Assembly: GCF_000296835.1 (NCBI RefSeq)
Contig: NZ_CAKE01000025.1
Coordinates: 1 to 64,000 of the forward strand
Direction: 5' to 3'
Length of the DNA stretch: 64,000 nucleotides
From: Lactobacillus hominis DSM 23910 = CRBIP 24.179
Lineage (GTDB): Bacteria; Bacillota; Bacilli; Lactobacillales; Lactobacillaceae
Shown: piece by piece, positions 19,626 through 27,422 of the stretch
Layout of the letters: every line of letters begins with the position of its first letter
Numbering within the stretch: position 1 is the stretch's first letter
The notes under the pieces: generated by a model
Database searches by the model: none
The model's input: the letters and a program-made list of their open reading frames with translations, nothing else
What the model was told of the DNA's origin: nothing
Made by a program: the position numbers and the translations under genes

Positions 19626-20336
19626 TTAAAATACACGAACACCGTATGATGGGTAGAAGTAGCTACTGATTGAAGCAACAGTTACGTTTTGACCAGGTTG
19701 TGGAGCGTGAATGTATTGGTTGTTACCTAAGTAGATACCTACGTGGTAGTTGCCCCAGAATACTAAGTCGCCTGGTTGTAATTGGCTTACAGAAACACGC
19801 TTACCTGCGTTTAATTGAGTGTAAGTAGTACGGCCAATATTCTTGCCAGCACCCTTGCTGAATGCGTATGAGGTTAAGCCAGAGCAGTCAAAACTACTTG
19901 GACCAGCAGCACCCCAAACGTAAGGCTTACCAATTTGTTGCTTAGCAATGTTAATTACGGCTTGTGCTTGGCTAGTTGCATTAGTAGTTGCAGTTGAAGC
20001 TGCTTGTGATACAGCAGTATTAGCTGAAACAGTGTACTTAGCCATGATCCATTGATTTAAACCTAAATCATACCAAGTATTGCCTTGTGAGTCCTTAACA
20101 GTTTTGATTACTTTGTAACTTGAACCGTGTTGTAAATATTGACCAGTTGTATGTCCACCTTCGTAGTTGCTCCATACAGCAATACCATAACCTGGTACGT
20201 AGTTAACTTTAACTACTTGGCTAGCTGCTTGAACATGAGCAGCAGGTTTTACAGAATTAGTAGCAGCTACACCGGTCAGAGTTAAAGCAGCTGCGGCAGT
20301 TAATTTAACAAATTTAGATTTAAAATTCAAAGTCAT
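19626..20336 (-). CDS. Secreted NlpC/P60 peptidoglycan endopeptidase
   Basis: A 236-residue secreted hydrolase. Signal peptide 1-38 (cleavage near VQAAS). Residues 41-103 form an SH3-like or surface-layer-type wall-binding module containing NYEGGHTTGQYLQHG and TWYDLGLNQWI. A short Ala/Thr linker leads to the NlpC/P60 domain (125-236) with catalytic C151 in FDCSGL, H198 in YHVGIY and H210 in YIHAP. It cleaves stem peptides during wall growth and separation. A perfect WalR box at 20452-20468 points to WalKR control, as for many Firmicute wall hydrolases. Confidence 0.9.
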   Translation of the reverse strand: MTLNFKSKFVKLTAAAALTLTGVAATNSVKPAAHVQAASQVVKVNYVPGYGIAVWSNYEGGHTTGQYLQHGSSYKVIKTVKDSQGNTWYDLGLNQWIMAKYTVSANTAVSQAASTATTNATSQAQAVINIAKQQIGKPYVWGAAGPSSFDCSGLTSYAFSKGAGKNIGRTTYTQLNAGKRVSVSQLQPGDLVFWGNYHVGIYLGNNQYIHAPQPGQNVTVASISSYFYPSYGVRVF

Positions 20337-20451
20337 TCTCTCCTAAAATAATTATCTTTTTTTCTTTTATTAATTTTCAGTAGCGAAAATGTTTTTTATC
20401 AGTTGCTACGTTTTGTAATCTCAATTGACAAGGTCTATTGTAAGATGCAAT

Positions 20452-20468
20452 TGTTACAGACGTGTTAC
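20452..20468. promoter_or_regulatory. WalR (YycF) box upstream of NlpC/P60 gene
   Basis: TGTTAC-AGACG-TGTTAC on the plus strand fits the TGTWAH-N5-TGTWAH direct repeat perfectly. It lies about 115 bases upstream of the NlpC/P60 start; a possible minus-strand -10 (TACAAT, 20437-20442) is just downstream, placing the box at about the -35 position. Confidence 0.6.
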
Positions 20469-20545
20469 AGAATTAAACCGAGCTAGTTACAATTTTTGCA
20501 AATATTTAGTATTTTTTGTAACAAATCTTAATAAAAGCTTATATA

Positions 20546-21103
20546 TCAAGCATTTCTTAGGCTAGAAATTATTTTATCAAGAGAACTTTTTGTTTCTTGC
20601 CAGTTATTATTTTTTAAAATATGCGCATTTTTTTCTAGTTCTGGACGTAAACTTAAATCGCGTTTAAATTCAGCACTATTTAGCCTTTTTTCAATTTCTG
20701 CAGGATCATCGCCACGCTTAACCAGACGCTTTTTTAAAACATCGCGATCATCAACAGCCAGATAAATGAAATATACTTGATCTCCTAAAACATCTAGATA
20801 GGACTTTACCCCATCAGTTTCAACTATTAAAGACACAATATCATTTTTATCCCAAGCATGCTTTAATGCTTCTTTACTTGAGCCATATTGATATTGACCA
20901 TATTTAACATGTTCAAAAAAATGCAATTTCTTAAAGCTGTCATCGTCTTCAAAATAATATGACTTTCCCTGTATTTCTCCTTTTCGCATTGGTCTTGTAG
21001 TATGTGTAATTACTCGCGGAATATTGTATTTTTCATTTAAATAATTCGATACAGTTGTTTTTCCGACTCCACTTGGACCAGCAATAATAATAATTCTTTG
21101 CAA
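20546..21103 (-). CDS. Guanylate kinase homologue
   Basis: A 185-residue P-loop kinase: Walker A GPSGVGKTT at 9-17, GMP-binding THTTRPMRKGE at 34-44, and an adenine-side RGDDPAEIEKRL segment near 130. It would phosphorylate GMP to GDP. It is about 20 residues shorter than the housekeeping Gmk and sits away from the usual rpoZ neighbourhood, so it is probably a second copy with an altered role. It is divergently transcribed from the next gene. Confidence 0.8.
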   Translation of the reverse strand: MQRIIIIAGPSGVGKTTVSNYLNEKYNIPRVITHTTRPMRKGEIQGKSYYFEDDDSFKKLHFFEHVKYGQYQYGSSKEALKHAWDKNDIVSLIVETDGVKSYLDVLGDQVYFIYLAVDDRDVLKKRLVKRGDDPAEIEKRLNSAEFKRDLSLRPELEKNAHILKNNNWQETKSSLDKIISSLRNA

Positions 21104-21191
21104 AATATCTCTCTCCTGCTTGAAATTCGATCCTAACTATAATAGTATTTCACTATTGTAGAACAAATCTTAACAGAAAAGGGCAATTATA

Positions 21192-21497
21192 ATGAAAAAA
21201 GCTGATGTTAAATTAGGTCAAATTGTCGGAGCAAAGTCCGAAGAAGAGTTAAAGCATCCCTTTGAAGGCAAAGTGGAAAAAATTTATGAAAATTCAGCTC
21301 TTTTAGCGATCACTTCTTACGATCCTGAAGATGAAGCATCTGTGAGCGAATTAAACAATAAAATGGTTATTAACTTTAAAAAGCTAAAAAAGGTTAAAAA
21401 ACCTGCAAACACTAAAACTGCCTCTACAAATGATGTTAAAATTTCTAAAGTTGAACCAACAAAAAATGCTAAAGATAAAAAAGACAGCGATAAATAG
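21192..21497 (+). CDS. Small DUF2187-like basic protein
   Basis: A 101-residue cytoplasmic protein. Residues 5-67 resemble the small KOW-like beta-barrel of DUF2187 (VKLGQIVGAK, HPFEGKVEKIYENSALL, NKMVINFKKLKKV). The C-terminal 33 residues are a Lys/Thr/Asp-rich disordered tail. The function is unknown; the fold and charge would suit nucleic acid binding. It is a single gene followed by a terminator. Confidence 0.6.
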   Translation: MKKADVKLGQIVGAKSEEELKHPFEGKVEKIYENSALLAITSYDPEDEASVSELNNKMVINFKKLKKVKKPANTKTASTNDVKISKVEPTKNAKDKKDSDK

Positions 21498-21505
21498 TTT
21501 TCATT

Positions 21506-21534
21506 AAAACGAATCGACAGTCGGTTCGTTTTTT
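21506..21534 (+). terminator. Terminator after the DUF2187-like gene
   Basis: AAAACGAA and TTCGTTTT arms followed by a T-run. Confidence 0.75.
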
Positions 21535-21588
21535 AATGGCTTTTCTAACTTATACTTTAGTAAAGAATTAATTTTAGAGGACACGACA

Positions 21589-23121
21589 TTGCAAAAGAAG
21601 ATACGCGCGGGCTTATTTTGGTTCGTCTTACTCCAACCTTTTTTAGATTTTTACTGGTTTTATAATCCTCCACTATCTGAGATCTTCCATTTCTCAATCC
21701 CAACAATCTTCAGAATAGTAGCGGTTGCCGTACTAGTGGGGCTGTATTTTAGCCAAAAACGTAGCTGGCAAATTCTTAAAAAACAATGGTGGATTATTGC
21801 TTATATTGGATTAATGGTTGTTTATACGATTGTCCACTTATGGCATGTTCGTCACTTTAACAGTATTTCGCCAAACAGTTATGGCTACTCAGCTGGTCAA
21901 GAAATTTTCTATTTAATTAGAATGTTCTTACCTTTAGTCATTATTTATTTAACTGAAGCTAGCCACTTTAGCGAAAAAACTGTTATCCGCACTATCCAAG
22001 CTTTAGTAGGAACTTTTTCAGGAATTATTGTAATTACTAACCTATTTACTTTTTCTCTAGGTTCTTACGGTGGCTGGATTAAAGAAAATATTTTCGGCTG
22101 GTTCTTTGGACCGCACTTGAGCTTTTTCTACACTGCTTCTAAGGGATTTTTTAATTTTGCTAACACTACTTCAGCTATCTTGTTTATGCTTGTACCATTA
22201 ATGGCTTATGTGCTAGTTAAAGAATTTAATTGGATCAACATTACGCTCTTTACGCTCCAAGGCTTATCAATGGTAATGCTAGGAACCAAGACTGCAAGTT
22301 TAGGTTTTGGCTTAGCTTGCGTAATTTTTGCAATTGCATACTTAGTTCACTGCTTTTTGGTTAAAGATATCAAGTTTTCTTGGAAACTTGTTGCAACAGT
22401 TGCCGTAATTGGTGGTTTATATGCAGCATTGCTACCAAAAAGTCCAATGCTTTCAAGATCTAATTTAGATGCTAAAATCACTGAAACGCGTGAAAAATCT
22501 AAAAAGCCCGAAAGCGAAGACAAGTTAAATAAAAAACTTGCTAAAGGATTAAAGAAAAACAAGGGTGCTAAACGCCGTAAATTCTTAGTTACTTTTATTA
22601 AAAAGTACTATCCAAACTATTCTTTAAACCAAAAATTCGTTCATAAGAGCTATCCATATCAGCGCGACCCCGAATTTTGGCACAAAGTAATGAAGTGGCC
22701 TGTTGCTAGTCGATTAAACAATCGTCAAGTTGAACAAGCAATGCTCGATCAAATCATCCATAAAAATAATAGCTCACTAGATAAATGGCTAGGTATTTCT
22801 TATGTAAGAATGTCGAACATCTTCAACTTAGAGCGCGACTTTAAGTCCCAGCGCTACACTTTAGGTATTATTGGAACAATCCTCTTTTTAGGAGTATATG
22901 TTGCAATTTTAATCTATGCGATAGTTTATTGGTTCATCAAAAAGAATTGTCGTACATTGCTGATTTCAAGCTTAATCTTGGCAAATGGATTAGCGATTGC
23001 TGCAGCTTACTATTCAGGAAACGTTATGGACTTTTTAACTGCAACTATCATTTTAGGATTCTTTAACGGCTATATGCTCAGCCAAGTAAATGAACGTAAA
23101 AAAAATAAGAGAATTGCCTAA
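21589..23121 (+). CDS. O-antigen-ligase/polymerase-like membrane protein
   Basis: A 510-residue polytopic protein with ten or more helices and one large polar loop (about 285-420) rich in Lys and Arg. Such a loop late in the protein is typical of Wzy polymerases and O-antigen-ligase-like enzymes, which join or transfer lipid-linked glycans outside the membrane. It starts with TTG behind AGAGG. No glycosyltransferase or flippase gene is nearby, so it is not part of an exopolysaccharide cluster here. Its glycan substrate is unknown. Confidence 0.65.
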   Translation: MQKKIRAGLFWFVLLQPFLDFYWFYNPPLSEIFHFSIPTIFRIVAVAVLVGLYFSQKRSWQILKKQWWIIAYIGLMVVYTIVHLWHVRHFNSISPNSYGYSAGQEIFYLIRMFLPLVIIYLTEASHFSEKTVIRTIQALVGTFSGIIVITNLFTFSLGSYGGWIKENIFGWFFGPHLSFFYTASKGFFNFANTTSAILFMLVPLMAYVLVKEFNWINITLFTLQGLSMVMLGTKTASLGFGLACVIFAIAYLVHCFLVKDIKFSWKLVATVAVIGGLYAALLPKSPMLSRSNLDAKITETREKSKKPESEDKLNKKLAKGLKKNKGAKRRKFLVTFIKKYYPNYSLNQKFVHKSYPYQRDPEFWHKVMKWPVASRLNNRQVEQAMLDQIIHKNNSSLDKWLGISYVRMSNIFNLERDFKSQRYTLGIIGTILFLGVYVAILIYAIVYWFIKKNCRTLLISSLILANGLAIAAAYYSGNVMDFLTATIILGFFNGYMLSQVNERKKNKRIA

Positions 23122-23142
23122 CCTGGCAATTCTCTTATTTTT
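23102..23142. terminator. Bidirectional terminator overlapping two stop codons
   Basis: AATAAGAGAATTGCC and GGCAATTCTCTTATT are perfect arms; each contains or abuts the stop codon of one of the two convergent genes. Confidence 0.88.
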
Positions 23143-23764
23143 TTACTTGTCTTACAAATGTTTGATCTGGCACTCTGATCAAATAATATTGCGTTGCAGT
23201 TCTTCCCGCATGTAACCCTAAACCGTTATACCAGTTGCGTTTATATGTTGCAGTATAAACAGCGACATAGGCATTTTGATAATGGCTATCAGCTTTTTTG
23301 AGTTCTTTTTCAGAATATGGAATGGCACTAGCTGCTACAGATAATGGATTTGTACCGTCAGAAATAGATGCATAGTTACTGTTAACTGTCATCTTAGTAC
23401 CATTACTGTACCAGCGATAGCTTTGCCGTGGAGCTGTATTATTGCTCGAAGTTGCAGTAACATAATACGAACCTTTTTTATCAGTACTTAAAATTAGGGA
23501 TTCATACTCTACTTTACTATCAATCAATGACTTATTTTGTAAATCAGGATGGCTAAAGAAAGTTAAAAATGACATAGAAATTACAGCACCTAAAAAGATT
23601 ATTACCTCAAGCGCATCTAGCAAGGTCGTACTCCATTTAAATCTTTTACGATCCTTAACAATCATCATTATGTGTCTTTTTCGAATGTTTTGAATAATAA
23701 AAACTAAATATAAAACGATAACCAACCACGCCAAAATTCCCAAGATATTCCAGCCAATTGTCAT
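23135..23764 (-). CDS. Membrane protein, unknown (LVIS_2131-like?)
   Basis: A 209-residue protein with N-terminal helices at about 4-25 and 50-72 separated by a basic cytoplasmic loop, followed by an extracellular domain of about 135 residues rich in Tyr, Ser and Asn. The layout recalls a small family seen in Lactobacillaceae under the name LVIS_2131, but I am not certain of the match. No catalytic motif is visible. It stands alone between a convergent gene and the divergent nrdI. Confidence 0.55.
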   Translation of the reverse strand: MTIGWNILGILAWLVIVLYLVFIIQNIRKRHIMMIVKDRKRFKWSTTLLDALEVIIFLGAVISMSFLTFFSHPDLQNKSLIDSKVEYESLILSTDKKGSYYVTATSSNNTAPRQSYRWYSNGTKMTVNSNYASISDGTNPLSVAASAIPYSEKELKKADSHYQNAYVAVYTATYKRNWYNGLGLHAGRTATQYYLIRVPDQTFVRQVKK

Positions 23765-23849
23765 AGATAAAAAACCCCCTCTTTTTCAATAGTTTAAGTA
23801 TACGGTAATTTTATGATTTTGGGGTAATTTTTTTCTCACTAAAGAATAG

Positions 23850-23878
23850 TTGACAAGTTTTGAAAACAATTTCACAAT
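23850..23878 (+). promoter_or_regulatory. Promoter of nrdI-nrdF-like operon
   Basis: A perfect -35 TTGACA (23850-23855), 17 bases, then CACAAT (23873-23878). Confidence 0.55.
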
Positions 23879-23925
23879 TAACATGTAATGTTATTAAATA
23901 TGTTAAAAAATTAGTTAGGCAGATT

Positions 23926-24384
23926 ATGGTTGCAGTAGCTTTTTATACAATAACTGGGCAAACCGCGCACTTTATTGATAAAACCGGTTTAGTTGCCCAC
24001 CAAATCGAAGATGCAAATCCACATTATGATATGGGGGAAAAATATGTTCTAGTTTTACCTTCATATCAAGATTTTATGATGGACTCAGTCGTAGATTTTT
24101 TAACCTACAAGAATAATAAAAAGAATCTTATTGGTTTGATTGGATGCGGAAACCGTAACTTTAACGATTTATTTGCCCAAACTGCTAAGAAGATTTCTGT
24201 TACTTTACATGTTCCCATACTTTATTTATTAGAATTAAGCGGTAACAGCGAAGATGTAGTAAATGTGCGCCAAATTATTGAGCAACTTTCGCAAAGCGAT
24301 AAAACTGCTCAACAAAAGGCCAAAGAAGTTGAAAAGCCTAAAGAATTAGGTAATATTAGTTTTTTGAGTGATTATAGGCAGTAA
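23926..24384 (+). CDS. nrdI: NrdI, flavodoxin-like activator of class Ib ribonucleotide reductase
   Basis: A 152-residue flavodoxin-like protein. The FMN phosphate loop is TITGQT at the N-terminus, and GCGNRNFNDLF and LLELSGNSEDV match the flavin-ring loop and ELSG motif of NrdI. In class Ib systems NrdI supplies the oxidant that assembles the Mn2-tyrosyl radical of NrdF. I start at the ATG at 23926 because NrdI begins directly with the first beta strand; an upstream TTG would add 22 residues lacking homology and would overlap the promoter. It is followed after two bases by the NrdF homologue. No nrdE or nrdH is adjacent. Confidence 0.85.
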   Translation: MVAVAFYTITGQTAHFIDKTGLVAHQIEDANPHYDMGEKYVLVLPSYQDFMMDSVVDFLTYKNNKKNLIGLIGCGNRNFNDLFAQTAKKISVTLHVPILYLLELSGNSEDVVNVRQIIEQLSQSDKTAQQKAKEVEKPKELGNISFLSDYRQ

Positions 24385-24386
24385 AG

Positions 24387-25334
24387 ATGACTAAACCATA
24401 TTTTAAAGCAGCAAACTGGAATGTTATGGAGCAACAAGTAGATAAATCTGCTTGGTCGCGTTTAAATGATATTGTTTATGAACCAGGAAGAATTCCCCTT
24501 CATAAAGATAAAAAAGAGTTTTTAACTCTCTCACCTATTGAGCAAAAAACATTATTACACAGTTTTGGCTCTCTTTCTTTAAGTTCAACTTTGCAAATGC
24601 AAAAAGGCATTAGTGCTATTAAACAAGATGCTGTAAATGCTAAAGAAGCAGCGGTTTTTAATGCACTGCAATATTTGGAATCAATTAATAATAAATCTTA
24701 TAGCTACGCTCTAGACCAATTAGGCACGCCCGATCAAAGAGATGAAGCCTATAAATGGGCCGACGAAAACCCATATCTCCAACAAAAAATGTATTTCTTA
24801 AATACTGTCTATCAAAGTGGTACTTCCTTGCAAAAAAAGGTAGCGCAGGTCTTTATTTCAACAGCGCTTTATCATTCAGCCTTCTTTGCTTCTTTATATC
24901 TATTTGGACAAGGAAAATTGCCAAGAACAGCAGAATTAATTAAATGCGCTTTGAGAGTAACTTCTTTTAACGGGATGTATCCGGGCATTAAATTTAGAAT
25001 TGCCTTCAACGAACTTTCTAAAGATAAGCAAGAAAAACTTCATGAATGGATTTATGACTTAGCTGATCAGATGTATGAAAATGAAGAAAAGCATATTGCT
25101 TATATGTATCAAAATACGGGCTGGGCTGACATGGTAAATCACTACGTCAAATACAGCCTTAACAAGGCCTTAATGAATCTAGGACAAGACGCCAAATACC
25201 CTGAAACAGCTGATAATATCGACCCAGTTGTAATGCAAGGATTAGTTGAAAGTGCTGATGGCGAAGACTTCTTCTTTTACACTAACCGCCATGCTTTAAC
25301 TAAATTTCGTGAAATAAAACATTTCGATGAATAA
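24387..25334 (+). CDS. NrdF-like R2 homologue lacking most metal ligands
   Basis: A 315-residue protein that aligns from end to end with class Ib NrdF (WSRL, IPL, LSPIEQKTL, NKSYS, QGKLPRTAELIK, KALMNLG). By alignment with Salmonella NrdF, five of the six metal ligands are gone: D67 is Ser67, H101 is Asn101, E158 is Ser158, E192 is Thr192, H195 is Asn195. Only E98 and the radical Tyr105 remain. The conserved Trp near 31 is Tyr, and the C-terminal tail lacks the usual SYV and acidic-W-F elements that serve radical transfer and NrdE docking. It cannot hold the normal dinuclear site. A metal-free radical enzyme, a regulatory pseudo-subunit or a new function are all possible; the pattern differs from the known class Ie (VPK/QSK) variants. 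Confidence 0.85.
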   Translation: MTKPYFKAANWNVMEQQVDKSAWSRLNDIVYEPGRIPLHKDKKEFLTLSPIEQKTLLHSFGSLSLSSTLQMQKGISAIKQDAVNAKEAAVFNALQYLESINNKSYSYALDQLGTPDQRDEAYKWADENPYLQQKMYFLNTVYQSGTSLQKKVAQVFISTALYHSAFFASLYLFGQGKLPRTAELIKCALRVTSFNGMYPGIKFRIAFNELSKDKQEKLHEWIYDLADQMYENEEKHIAYMYQNTGWADMVNHYVKYSLNKALMNLGQDAKYPETADNIDPVVMQGLVESADGEDFFFYTNRHALTKFREIKHFDE

Positions 25335-25354
25335 CTGAATTAATCAAACAAACA

Positions 25355-25400
25355 AAAAGTCATTTAAATCGACAAATTTTCGTTGATCTAAATGACTTTT
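25355..25400. terminator. Bidirectional terminator after the NrdF-like gene
   Basis: AAAAGTCATTTA and TAAATGACTTTT arms with further internal pairing, between convergent genes. Confidence 0.8.
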
Positions 25401-25887
25401 ATTTTTTATCGTCTTTTTTGCTATCGGCATCTTTATCATAGCTTCTAACGACCTTTAATTTCTCGCTGATATCGCTAGCAAGTTGATCTGTGTATTTATC
25501 CGTATCGGCCTCAATTTCGCTTACAGAAGCTAAAATATCGATTCTGAAATGAGATACATTTATATAATCAGAAATTGTTTCAAAATAAATATTTACTTCA
25601 TATTCATCTTCGTCATTGCAGAAATTGCTAATCTTCTTGTAATTAGCAAATGGCAAATTAATAATATTACTTTCTAAAGCAAAGGTAACTGGGCGTTGAC
25701 CTGCAACTGCCAATTGCGTCTGAATTAAAGAATTGTGTTTGGCAGCTTGAACGACCTCTTGGATCATTTTTTTAGCAAATGCTTTAATCTTAGTTTTGTT
25801 TAATTCACTATATTTAATTGTTTCAAGATCTTGAAGATAATCTTGATCTTCTATTTTTTTAGTAATTTCTTCTTGTTTAATTTTCAC
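25399..25887 (-). CDS. Hypothetical protein, acidic/lysine-rich
   Basis: A 162-residue soluble protein with no signal or membrane segment. It starts with a charged helix (KIKQEEITKKIEDQD), continues with helical and beta-strand segments (VNIYFETISDYINVSHFRID) and ends in a Lys/Asp tail. I do not recognise a family. Upstream on the same strand is the structured RNA that terminates about 85 bases before this gene, so read-through could link them. Confidence 0.5.
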   Translation of the reverse strand: MKIKQEEITKKIEDQDYLQDLETIKYSELNKTKIKAFAKKMIQEVVQAAKHNSLIQTQLAVAGQRPVTFALESNIINLPFANYKKISNFCNDEDEYEVNIYFETISDYINVSHFRIDILASVSEIEADTDKYTDQLASDISEKLKVVRSYDKDADSKKDDKK

Positions 25888-25971
25888 AATAAAAAACCTT
25901 CATAATCTATAGCATCACTAATAAGATAACTAATTATGTATATTCTTGCAAATATTTTTATATTCAACAAA

Positions 25972-26139
25972 AAAAGCCAGCTAAAAAGCTGGCTTTTGGC
26001 GAAGAAGATAAAAAATTATCTCAGGGTCTTCGTTTCACAGCCGAAGGAGCCCAACATCAGTACTTCCCGTACTTTGATATTTAAATCAAGATGTCTTCTG
26101 TCAAAGAACGCATCTCGCGTTTTCCTCGACTCGTCGCAC
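25972..26139 (-). ncRNA. Unassigned structured RNA with terminator
   Basis: On the minus strand, about 168 bases between a TATAAT box (26145-26150) and a strong terminator. Pairing found by eye: AACGC/GCGTT (26107-26121); a three-way junction with no unpaired bases, ACATC (26094-26090) with GATGT (26058-26054), enclosing TTGAT/ATCAA and AGTAC/GTACT hairpins; an outer ACAG/CTGT stem; CGAAGA/TCTTCG (26032-26000) enclosing AGATAA/TTATCT. The terminator arms are AGCCAGCT and AGCTGGCT (25975-25990) plus T-run. No long ORF explains it. It does not match 6S, SRP, tmRNA, RNase P, T-box or lysine/Mg riboswitch signatures that I know. It could be a trans-acting RNA or a leader of the hypothetical gene at 25399-25887. 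Confidence 0.6.
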
Positions 26140-26144
26140 CTATT

Positions 26145-26150
26145 ATTATA
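26145..26150 (-). promoter_or_regulatory. -10 box of the structured RNA
   Basis: A perfect TATAAT on the minus strand, six bases before the RNA 5' end proposed here and overlapping the stop region of the upstream exporter gene. No convincing -35 box is visible. Confidence 0.4.
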
Positions 26151-26631
26151 CAAAATTTTGCTTACTTTTTCTATTCTTGCGAATCTTAAAAAACACCTCA
26201 GCTACTAATTGTGCTAGCAAAAAGCCCATTGCAATTGCAATCGTAACAATCGCTACCCGCAAGATCAAATCTTCTGCATCAGAAAGCTGACCATCAACTA
26301 AAGCGCGGACTGCTTGATATGCTGGAACACCTGGTACTAATGGGACAATTCCTGGAATATTGAAGACTGTAACAGGACACTTTTTTATTCTGGCAAAAAC
26401 AACGCCTAAGATTCCTATTAAAAGCGCACCTAACAAATTTGATCCCAAACGTCCCAAGCCTAATTGGTAGCCCCACCAATATACCATCCAGCCAGCGGTT
26501 CCACTAAAGCCACATAAAATCAAGGCACGATGTGGCACATTGATAATTAAGGCAAAACCTACCGCAGAAATCCATGCAAATGTAAAATTAATTATTATTT
26601 CAACCCAATATGGCATCACAAGATCCCCCAT
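26146..26631 (-). CDS. Threonine/serine exporter, small subunit (DUF3815/ThrE_2)
   Basis: A 161-residue membrane protein with about five helices, including SAVGFALIINVPHRALILCG and the FNIPGIVPLVPGVPAYQ segment typical of the ThrE_2 half. It pairs with the larger subunit encoded just upstream (16-base overlap) to form a two-gene version of ThrE, which exports threonine and serine by proton antiport. The stop region also holds the -10 box of the structured RNA. Confidence 0.85.
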   Translation of the reverse strand: MGDLVMPYWVEIIINFTFAWISAVGFALIINVPHRALILCGFSGTAGWMVYWWGYQLGLGRLGSNLLGALLIGILGVVFARIKKCPVTVFNIPGIVPLVPGVPAYQAVRALVDGQLSDAEDLILRVAIVTIAIAMGFLLAQLVAEVFFKIRKNRKSKQNFV

Positions 26632-27398
26632 AAAAGTTTAATCGCAATACCGATTCCGCCACCTAATGCAATAGCGGTCAATAAAGCTTCAGTAGCCCTA
26701 ACAATTCCTGATAAAATATCGCCACCAAATAAATCGCGCAAGGCATTTGTAATTGCAACTCCCGGCACTAAGGTCATCAAAGAGCCAATTAAAATATTAT
26801 CTACTAATAACTTGGGAAAAATTTTACACAAGCCAATAGTCAAAAAGCCCATAAAAATCGCTGTAACAAGTTCAGCCAAAAACCGAATATTGGTGTATTT
26901 TTTTATTGCCAAATATACTCCATAGCCAACACCACCAACAACAGCGGCCGCTGGAAAATCAATCCAGTCGTAGTCATTCATAAATAAAACCATTAAAGTA
27001 CAACTTAAAATAGTTGCACCAAAAATTTGCAGCCAAATAGGAAAATTAGGCGTGGAATTAGATAGGTCCTGCAATTTGGTTTGCAACTGCTTTAAAGTAA
27101 TTTTTTTAGCCGCAAATTCTCGAGATAAATTATTAACTCGATCAACTAATTCCAGATTAATATTTCTATCCTTAATCTGGGTAACTTGAGTATAAGAATG
27201 CGGCCCTAAACTCATAAATATTCCAGTTGGAGTGGTAAAACATCTTGCGCCTTCAATTCCGGCATTAGATGCAATTCGTCGCATTGTATCCTCAACGCGA
27301 TACATTTCACTGCCACCTTGAATCATTAATCTACCAGCTTTTAAACAAGTATCTAACACTTCAGCCACATATTGCGGCTCCAAATCTTTTTGGTCCAT
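26616..27398 (-). CDS. Threonine/serine exporter, large subunit (DUF1212/ThrE)
   Basis: A 260-residue protein. The soluble N-terminal part (1-110) holds the DUF1212 signature GGSEMYRVEDTMRRIA; about five helices follow (from 125), with LVPGVAITNALRDLFGGD near the end. It is the partner of the small subunit and is encoded first in the operon, 24 bases after the ABC-F gene on the same strand, so the four genes from 29353 to 26146 may be one transcript. Confidence 0.87.
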   Translation of the reverse strand: MDQKDLEPQYVAEVLDTCLKAGRLMIQGGSEMYRVEDTMRRIASNAGIEGARCFTTPTGIFMSLGPHSYTQVTQIKDRNINLELVDRVNNLSREFAAKKITLKQLQTKLQDLSNSTPNFPIWLQIFGATILSCTLMVLFMNDYDWIDFPAAAVVGGVGYGVYLAIKKYTNIRFLAELVTAIFMGFLTIGLCKIFPKLLVDNILIGSLMTLVPGVAITNALRDLFGGDILSGIVRATEALLTAIALGGGIGIAIKLLWGIL

Positions 27399-27422
27399 TT
27401 TTTACCTCATTGAAGCTTATCC

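Noticed and set aside
23860-23925. Upstream TTG start for nrdI
   Set aside because: It would add 22 residues with no NrdI homology and place the start inside the likely promoter.
24387-25334. Assignment to class Ie (metal-free DOPA) R2
   Set aside because: Class Ie proteins change three glutamates (VPK or QSK) and, as I recall, keep the histidines; here both histidines and Asp67 are changed and E98 is kept.
25972-26139. Lysine or Mg2+ riboswitch, 6S RNA, or SRP RNA
   Set aside because: Short pieces such as AGGTGCGA and GGCTCC recall these classes, but the conserved cores and overall folds are not there.
25936-26208. 90-codon plus-strand ORF over the structured RNA region
   Set aside because: Overlaps the terminator hairpin and the RNA stems, has no ribosome site and an unnatural composition; the RNA explains the sequence better.
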